From Dendrobium chrysotoxum (taxonomy: Eukaryota; Streptophyta; Magnoliopsida; Asparagales; Orchidaceae), in contig CM034309.1 in NCBI GenBank assembly GCA_019925795.1, forward strand, positions 23,926,729 through 23,990,728: DNA of 64,000 nucleotides, in the 5' to 3' direction. Below are positions 57,305 through 64,000 of this stretch, piece by piece. The first letter of the stretch is position 1. Each line of letters begins with the position of its first letter. Under the pieces are notes generated by a model that saw only the letters and a list, made by a program, of their open reading frames with translations, searched no databases and was not told where the DNA came from. The translations under genes and the position numbers were made by a program.

Positions 57305-57573
57305 CCACCACGCTAAAAAAGCGTGTATGGTAGGTGTCCTCGGACACCGCGGCTGTATTTTCTTCATCCCCCACCACGCTTAAGAAAGCGTGTATGGGTC
57401 TTCAAATGTACCTGAAAAAGAAGAGCAGTTATTTCCCCGCAGGTACAGAGCCGCGTATGGGTACTTAAGATTGTCCCCACCACGCTAAGAAAAGCGTGTA
57501 TAGGGCCTACCCGCCTCGCTGTAGGTGTCGCATCGGGTTCCCTTCCTACCACGCTTAGGAAAGCATGTATAGG
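57305..57573 (-). repeat. Hairpin array in giant LTR C
   Basis: Units CCACGCTAAAAAAGCGTG (about 57307), CCACGCTTAAGAAAGCGTG (57373), CACGCTAAGAAAAGCGTG (57481) and CCACGCTTAGGAAAGCATG (57549), plus a weaker CCGCAGGTACAGAGCCGCG (57437). Each forms a 6-8-bp stem with a loop of about 6 bases and is followed by TATGG/TATAGG. A GGTGTCCTCGGACACC hairpin lies at 57333-57348. Confidence 0.85.
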
Positions 57574-57599
57574 CGGTTTGCCGGCTTGACACGAACGCC

Positions 57600-58938
57600 G
57601 AGAACAGGATTTCTGAGTTTTAGAAATTTATACCTTTGGGAGGATGTCGGCGGTGAGGTGGCACATAAATCAAGGCAAAATATTTCTCCCTTTTTTACTT
57701 CTCTTTTCCTTTTTTTTTAAACTCTTTTCTTCTTTTTTGACTTTCTTTTTTTTTGAAAAAGCTCACTTCTTTCCTTTTCTTTTCTTCTTTCTTTTTTTGC
57801 AACGATAATAATAATAATAATAATAATTATTATTATTAGTATATTATTAATGATTATATTAATATTAACATTATTATTAATATTAATAGTGATTAATATT
57901 AATCTTAATACTAATATTAATATCAATATTTAAAATAATGATAATTAATTATCACTATGGTTAATAATAACTATAGCAATAAGCAACTAACAATAGTAAT
58001 TAACTAATAGTAGTTAATAGCTAACAAAGCAAAATAAACCAAAATGAATGTATACCTAGGTTGGGTTGGCTTTGATCAAAGTAGGGAATATCGGGCTAGG
58101 GCAAATATTAGAGTCGGTCTCAGCTATTGGGGTTGGGTTTTGGATGAGCTAAATGGAGGAGGAATCAGTTCAGCAAGGATTTTCAAATGTATATGGGGTT
58201 GCGACTAGGGAAGGCTTCGAATGAGGTCAGGGTTGGGTTCGGTTAGAGCAGAAGGCGTCGGACTCTGCTTGCGAACTGGACAAGGTCGGGTAGGTCGTGG
58301 GGTTCGGCCAAGTGGAAATCTCAACTTGAAGAGGTGGTTCGGCTATGAGAGGGGATCTGGTCGTTTGGAGGCGTCGATATAGTAGAGTAGAGTGGAGTGG
58401 AGGCTTCGACAGGTCTTGGGTTAGGTCGGCAGAAGGCAAGGGTCGGAAGCAGAGAAATGGAGTTCGACTATGAGGGTCGGTCAACTTCGGAGCTTGAGGA
58501 GGACGCACGACTTGCTGTTGGATTTCAAGTCTGCAGCTAGGGCAGGGAGACGGTCGAGGTTGAAGGTTGAAGAGATTTGGATGAAGGGATTGGTGGAGGC
58601 GGAAGGGCGCAACTGCTAGGGTTCGGTTGGTTGTGGCGACGGGAGGAAGAAGAGTTGGAGAGCTTGCGAATGGTTTTGGGGTTTCGCGTGTGTGGGAGTA
58701 GAGAAAGAGCTCTCAACTCTGTCCCGTTTTAACGACACAAATCAGACGACAATCGAGGCAAGTGGGGGAATAGCGGAGGATTTTGTGAAGAAATGACTGT
58801 TTCGGCGCCGGACTTAGTAGGATTTGTGCTGATTTTAAGAGAAAAGTCAGCAGAATTTTGGTACTCAATGGATATAAGATATGTATGCAAGATTTTTGCC
58901 TTTTTCTCTTTTTCTTGTTCTTCATACAGAGGTCAACA
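57600..58938 (-). other. Leader/U3-like part of giant LTR C
   Basis: A T/C-rich tract and (ATAATA) runs (57660-57960), then a GC-richer block of purine-rich + strand (58040-58740), as in A's 19210-20300 in mirror orientation. ORFs here (58227-58508, 58713-58994) have no known domain. Confidence 0.5.
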
Positions 58939-58943
58939 GTAGT

Positions 58944-59103
58944 ATGAGGGGTAATTAATTGTAAGGGCTTAGAGCTAAATAAACCCTGATACAATCTTCA
59001 AGAAAAATCTAGTTAATTAAATTATAATCTGCCTTAAGGAGAATGAAATCCTCAGTCTGTAAAGTTGGATTCATGCCGAAGTGCCATTTTTCTTGAGCAA
59101 ATA
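58944..59103 (+). repeat. 5' LTR of Tat element, right part
   Basis: Continues the LTR after C, starting ATGAGGGGTAATTAATTG and ending GAGCAAATA (3' LTR: GAGCAAACA). No primer-binding site is recognisable after it. Confidence 0.82.
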
Positions 59104-59149
59104 GATTTCTAGATTTTTATGAAGTGAATTCAAACCATTAAATTAGCTT

Positions 59150-60720
59150 GAGTCCCCCAAGCTCAAAATAACAAAGTAGACTATCTTACCAAATTGGCCA
59201 AGGAAATGACAACATGAATGACGATCCTGTATTGATTGAAGTCCACACTCGTCGAGTTTTAGAGCCAATATTTTTACAATACCCACAGGTGGAGGGGTTA
59301 TCAAATTCAAGCCAGTAGGATGTAACTTTGGTTGATCCTCAACCTTCCCAACAAATTGTTCTTGAGAACCAACCAGATAAATCTCAAGCGATCGAAAGAA
59401 GTAAATATAGTAGAGCCTCAGAGTTATGGTGGCATTGCTTAGAGATCGAAGAATAAGATGATTGGAGGAAGCCTTTCATTAACTATTTCAGAGAAAATAA
59501 ACTCCCAGCAGATAAATCGTTAGCTGCGCAGATCAAAAATAGAGCGTTGCCATATGCGTTTATCAATAACACATTGTATTGAACAGCTTTCGACCAAATA
59601 TGACTAAGGTGTTTGGGGATCGAAGAGGCTGATAAGGTGGTAGCGAAAGTTCATGAAGGATTTTATGGTGCACATCAATCATGTTTTAAAATGTCTGTTA
59701 AAATCAAAAGAATGAGTTATTACTGGCCATCACTAGTGAAAGATTATATTGATCATGCTAAAAAGTGTCATGGGTGTCAAATCCACGGTGATGTTATATA
59801 TCAACCGCCAAACCCGTTGCACCCTACGATCTTGGCCATTTAAATGTTGGTGGATATATATAATTGGCCTGATCGATCCACCGTCATCAGTTGGAGAACG
59901 CTTCATATTGACAATAACTGATCACTTTTCTAAGTGGGCAGAAGAGGCCCCATTTAAGAAAGTCACCTCTGAGCACGTGATCAACTTTCTTTACCTATAA
60001 TGTTGTCTATAGATTTAGTGTTTCGTGTCGTATAATCTCAGACAACGGTCTAACTTTTAAAAGTTCCAAGATTTACAGATTCGTTGATCGGCATAAAATC
60101 GATTGACGTTATTTATCCATATATAATCCAAGGCCAAATGGCTTGGCGAAGGCCTTCAATAAAACATTGGTGAAGTTGCTTAAGAAGATCCTCGCCAAAA
60201 ATAAGAGGGAGTGACATACCAAAATGATAGAGGCGCTGTGGGCATATTGAACTACCTACAAAACGCCAACCAAAACCACTCATTATACATTAGTGTTTGG
60301 AGCTGAAGGAGTACTGCTACTCGAAATTGAATTGCCTTCACTTCGAGTAGCTGTTCAGTACGACCTCACAGAAGAATAAAATGCTCGCTTACGAATAGAA
60401 GAGCTCGATGCATTAGATGAAGTCAGACTCCAAGCTCAATAGAATTTAGAAATTTATCGAGTAAGAATGAAAAAATCTTTTGGCCGTATGGTACGCCATC
60501 AAGTATTTCAAGAAAGAGAATTGGTCATAATGTTAAGAAGATTAATCATCCCTCATCGTAGAATTGATGGTAAATTCGATCCTAACTGGGAATGTCCTTT
60601 TGTCATCGAGAAGTTATATCAGGGAGAAGCCTATCAGCTTATTGATCTGAACGGTTAGACCCATGCCACCAATCAATGGTCGATTTTTAAAGAAATATCA
60701 TACTTAAAGTATACCCAGAA
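59150..60720 (+). pseudogene. Tat-lineage gypsy pol remnant: RNase H end and integrase
   Basis: VDYLTKLAKEMTT near 59175 is the end of RNase H. VHEGFYGAHQSC...CHGCQIHGDV (59649-59800) is the integrase HHCC finger. IIGLIDPPSSVGERFILTIT and DHFSKWAEEAPFKK (59850-59960) are the core around the first catalytic Asp. YNPRPNGLAKAFNKTL (about 60118) and TTYKTPTKTTHYTLVFGAEG (about 60250) follow, then PHRRIDGKFDPNWECPFVIE (60550). Several stops and frame changes. The KWAEA-type core with this C-terminus suggests the Tat/Athila (non-chromodomain) side of gypsy. Confidence 0.85.
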
Positions 60721-62609
60721 AAATATTGTACTTAAAATCTCATGTAGAAGTTAAAAAAAGTACTTTGTAGGCATATATCGTCATACGTGCTTTATTTTCT
60801 TGAAAATTCTCTTGTAATACAAAAAAGCATTTCAAGTACGTCATGAAGTGGGCATTTAAGTATTTATTTGAGTCGACATCATGCTTCACACCGAGATCCC
60901 CAAATAAATATTTAAAATCATGAAATATAAACTTCCTTTAAAAGTTTATTTGACCCTTCTCTGCAAGATGGGGACATTTTAAATATTGATTTGGGCCAAT
61001 ATCGTGCTTTTTGTCGAGATCCCTAAATAAATATTTAAAATTACTCGTGATGCTATCAATACCACTATATAAATGCAAGGCAAAAGCTGATACCTTTAAG
61101 CAAGCAAATATGTGATTATTGCAAAAGTTGAAAATTCTTCTTCAAATTTGTTAAAATCCTAAATTTTAATTGAGGAGAATTTTTAGTCTAACAGGCTCAC
61201 CAAATCAAGTTTAAAAAGCTTGAACTGTTATAGTACAAGTCCAGTGCTCGAACAGGTATAATGCAGACTCAATAAGCCCAAATGTGGTCGAGTCACATAC
61301 AGCTTTACCTACTCAATAAGCCATGATAAGAGGCCATAGTTGGAAAAGCAGTCTCTATTTTTATCTAGCATAATGACAAATACTATCAAGTTCGATATTT
61401 GTCCAACTTGATTAGGCAGAGTAGTTCAGACTCAGAGATTTCCTCAATTAACAAATGGATTGAGGTAGAATCAAGAAGACGAATTTCATTCAACTCATGG
61501 CACCAAGCTACAATCAATATCTCTATCAAATTAGCAGTATCATTCCCTTCAACAAGTCTGCTAAGCACAAAACAAATACCAAAGGATCTTCTTTTCTTCA
61601 GCATGTCTGATAAAACAAAAAACTTAGGACCAAAGAAGTCATTTCATAGGCCTTATAAAGCCTTAGGTTAAACTAAGGGAATATTGTCATCATCAAAATC
61701 CATCATATATAAAGCTCTAACTAATGACTATTTGCCATCGACTAAACAAAAGCCTTAAAGGCTGGGTCACCGGTACACATCCTTCACAAAGCCCGTGAAA
61801 GCATGAAGTTAGGGCAGAAGGCATATTTTACTCCTGACAAATCGAAAAGATAAATCAGGTAAACTTCTTCGGCAAACCTGATAAGATTTGATGTTGGGGT
61901 TTAAAGAATATTCAAATCTTGAAAAATCGAACAAAATAATTCAGGTACCCATTAAGGTTGAGCCTAGCAAGCACACAAAACTATAAAAAAAATATAATTA
62001 TTCAATACAAAAATCCTTAAAACCATAACCATAAGGTGCGAAAAGCAGTAGAAAGAGAAGTTTTCATGAACATCTAAAAATGAATGCTGTTTTTAAATTT
62101 TATTGATTGAAAATTCTATACAAGTTTGTGGTTATATCTTGCAAGCTTACACCAGCCAATAAAAAAAGTACATAAGCTGTTACAAAAGATTGAAGTCCAT
62201 TTCCTAGAAGGTCTATTTCTAAAGAGGAAGTCGACGGTCTCAGACTATGCTTATAGAAGCTTCTTGACTTCAACAGTCTTGCTCTATTCCTTTCAAATAT
62301 CTGATATTTTACACTTCTGGAACCTGCATAAAGTAAGAGGTATCAGTAAAAAAAGCGAGAAGAAAAGGATTGTGCAAGGATGAAATAAAAGCTACAAAAA
62401 GTAAAAGTATACATGATCTGAAGTTCCCTGTACAAGCCAAAGGTTGTTAAACTCACACTTGTCGGCAAACCTATAAAGCTGGAGAACCATTTAACCTGCA
62501 TGCAATCAAAATCAGAATAAATATATATCAAATCTTATATAAAAGGTCAACTAGTTTGCAACAAACATGATCTGCTATAGGGTGCATATCATATTTATGG
62601 GGGGATATT
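60721..62609 (+). other. 3' spacer of the Tat element and polypurine tract
   Basis: A non-coding spacer. Two tandem copies of about 90 bases sit at 60842-60930 and 60965-61045 (GGGCATTTAAG...CGAGATCCCCAAATAAATAT). Ends in ATTTATGGGGGGATAT just before the 3' LTR. Confidence 0.6.
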
Positions 62610-63049
62610 TGTTAACCTCTAACCACCTCAGTCTACTCGAGATCCCTGAGAGGAGGCAATCTATGACTGCTAATTAGATTCCCTGGACGCTACAACCAAT
62701 GGTTTGTTGTTATTGGTAGATCGAGATTTACGGTATTCCCAGGATGACGGAATCATAGGATCTTGATCGGGTCTGCCTCCATCCCCCAACAAATGAGACT
62801 AAAGCTTAAGCTTCCTAAGCTATACTAGAGTGATTCATCCTTTATTGAGAGTTCTCCCTTACGCAGTAAGAGGGTTAATTAACTATGAGGGCTTGCGCTA
62901 ATAAGAAGTAAGAACTCAGATCTAAATAAACCCTGATACAATCTTTAGGGGGATCTGGTTAATTAAACTACAATTTGTCTTAAGGAGAATGGAATCCCAA
63001 GCCAGCAAAGTGGGATTAATGTCAAAGCGTCATTTTTCTTGAGCAAACA
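62610..63049 (+). repeat. 3' LTR of Tat element, 440 bp
   Basis: TGTTAACCTCTAACC to GAGCAAACA. Its segment 62820-62935 (GAGAGTTCTCCCTTACGCAG, GGTTAATTAACTATGAGGGC, AAGAACTCAGATC) is clearly related to the end of giant LTRs A and B. Confidence 0.82.
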
Positions 63050-63796
63050 CTTTTGAAGATTTTGAATTGAGCATCGATGAACTATAGAAGGAAATTGATG
63101 GAAAGATAGAGAAGTGATCTCGACCCTAGTAACCACCCACAATATTTATAAAGGAGCGAGCAGTGTGAGTGGTAGGATGAGGAGTCTTAGAGACATTAGG
63201 AGCCATGGGAACAGGTGGAGTTAGCTATGGCCAAATTGGGGAAACTGCACAACCCTTTGAACCTCAAAAGAGTTAGATGATTGAAAAGGAGTTGGAAAGA
63301 GGGAAAGCCGATTAGCATTGCCAGATGGTGACAAGGACATGAGCAATACAAATATGGAGCAAGGAAATATGTCATCCAAAGGGGATATCGACGATCAATG
63401 AGTGAGAAAGATCGCTGAGCCGACTCTTCAACAGCTTATGAATGGATATGACAATCTCCATGGCACAACAAAAGTGTAGGCATGCCCCTCACATGAATGA
63501 GAATGCCTGCATGGGAGCAGAAGTTATGCAGACAAGCTCATGGGAGACATGGGTGGGAACAAAAATCCCGAGGCGGGGTGACATGAGATTGAGTGCCACA
63601 TGTAGCAAGAGCTCCATGAGCATGAGCATGGGCAAGGTGGGGAGTGCAGAGCCCACATGAGAGTGAAGGATGCACAAGCAAGTATGCTAGAGCAGAGGAT
63701 TCGAGATTGCCACATTCTTATTTGTTATCTATCTATTTAGCAAAAGTTGTGGCCTTGCCATCAACCTTTAAATGACCTAATCTTTTTGCTACATAC
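63050..63796. other. Unassigned sequence at end of window
   Basis: Overlapping ORFs on both strands near 63440-63715 have no known domain. No repeat family recognised. Confidence 0.35.
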
Positions 63797-64000
63797 AACA
63801 ATAATAACAACAACAAAATCAAGCCTTTATCTCACTACGTGAGGTCGGTTACATGAATTTTTTTCTCATTTATATCTTATTAAGAGTCAAATTCTCATTT
63901 AAATCTAATAAAAAATATAATTTTTAACACTTTCTAGCTAAGTTTTTTTAGGTCTACCTCTACCTTTCTTAACATAGGATGCATCTAATACGTTTACTCT
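63797..64000 (-). mobile_element. RTE-type LINE 3' end, cut by window end
   Basis: Begins (on + strand) with CAACAATAATAACAACAACA and AAGCCTTTATCTCACTACGT, the RTE tail, and matches 49324-49530 in order. Confidence 0.85.

Larger units (their letters stand above)
53699..58938 (-). mobile_element. Giant solo LTR 'C', intact, 5240 bp
   Basis: On the + strand it starts TGTGGGCTTCG and ends GAGGTCAACA; on the sense strand it is TGTTGACCTC...CCCACA. A perfect GTAGT duplication lies at 53694-53698 and 58939-58943. The uninterrupted LTR copy at 62864-62880 shows the empty site. No coding region and no internal LTR pair, so a solo LTR (or LARD-like unit). It is the reference copy for A, B and D. Confidence 0.9.
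53442..63049 (+). mobile_element. Tat-type Ty3/gypsy element, internally deleted, 5' LTR split by giant LTR C
   Basis: The 5' LTR begins TGTTAACCTCTAACC at 53442 and resumes after C at 58944-59103. The 3' LTR is 62610-63049, preceded by a polypurine tract ATGGGGGGATAT (62597-62608). Flanks CTTAT (53437-53441) and CTTTT (63050-63054) agree at four of five bases. Between them only the end of pol survives; gag, protease and RT are gone. Excluding C it is about 4.4 kb. Confidence 0.75.

Noticed and set aside
57305..57573. Bacterial-type terminators or attenuators
   Set aside because: Eukaryotic LTR context; hairpins are followed by TATGG words, not T runs.
63442..63715. Overlapping ORFs on both strands as a small gene
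   Set aside because: No domain, no promoter or splice context, and several frames are open at once because of composition.
52000..64000. Search for kinase exon 9 (S-E-Y-x-R-G-V-S-A-W)
   Set aside because: No matching reading with splice sites was seen; it probably lies beyond the window.

Overview
This is nuclear DNA from a seed plant, most likely a flowering plant with a large, repeat-rich genome. The evidence is one intron-split STE20/GCK-type kinase gene of a plant family, surrounded by plant transposon types (Ty3/gypsy chromovirus, Tat/Ogre-like gypsy, copia, RTE LINEs, hAT, CACTA). Species cannot be fixed from the sequence; introns over 20 kb suggest a large genome, perhaps a monocot.

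The only host gene I can support is the kinase on the + strand. Eight coding exons lie at 7859-8041, 28541-28795, 28876-29000, 29097-29141, 30308-30389, 51415-51483, 51672-51842 and 51931-51996. Joined, they give 332 codons with every kinase landmark, GT/AG at every junction and compatible phases. Introns 1 and 5 are about 20.5 and 21.0 kb, and intron 8 runs past the window end, so the C-terminal regulatory part is not here.

The rest is transposon strata. 1-7260: RTE LINE piece, CACTA terminus, LTR fragments. Intron 1: an array of small hairpins (13341-14285), then a three-level nest. In that nest a minus-strand copia element (15950-28075) is split by a giant solo LTR 'A' (16919-27037), which is itself split by a 2.1-kb solo LTR (17073-19203, target duplication AAACG) and by an internally deleted chromovirus (22719-25806, target duplication GGCTC). 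Intron 5: a hAT element (31256-32240), RTE pieces, giant LTR 'D' (to 39213), a 28-bp minisatellite, and giant solo LTR 'B' (43675-48601) carrying a SINE-like insert and two hAT elements with BED zinc-finger remnants. Intron 8: a LINE ORF1 relic, and a Tat-type gypsy (53442-63049) whose 5' LTR is split by giant solo LTR 'C' (53699-58938, target duplication GTAGT).

The most interesting unnamed structure is the giant LTR family A/B/C/D. Its members are 4.9-5.2 kb without nested inserts, begin TGTTGACCTC and end CCCACA. They share end sequence with the 0.44-kb LTR of the Tat element. Three of the four carry a tandem array of short hairpins whose stems are kept while their sequence changes between copies. 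A separate, unrelated-looking hairpin array sits in intron 1.
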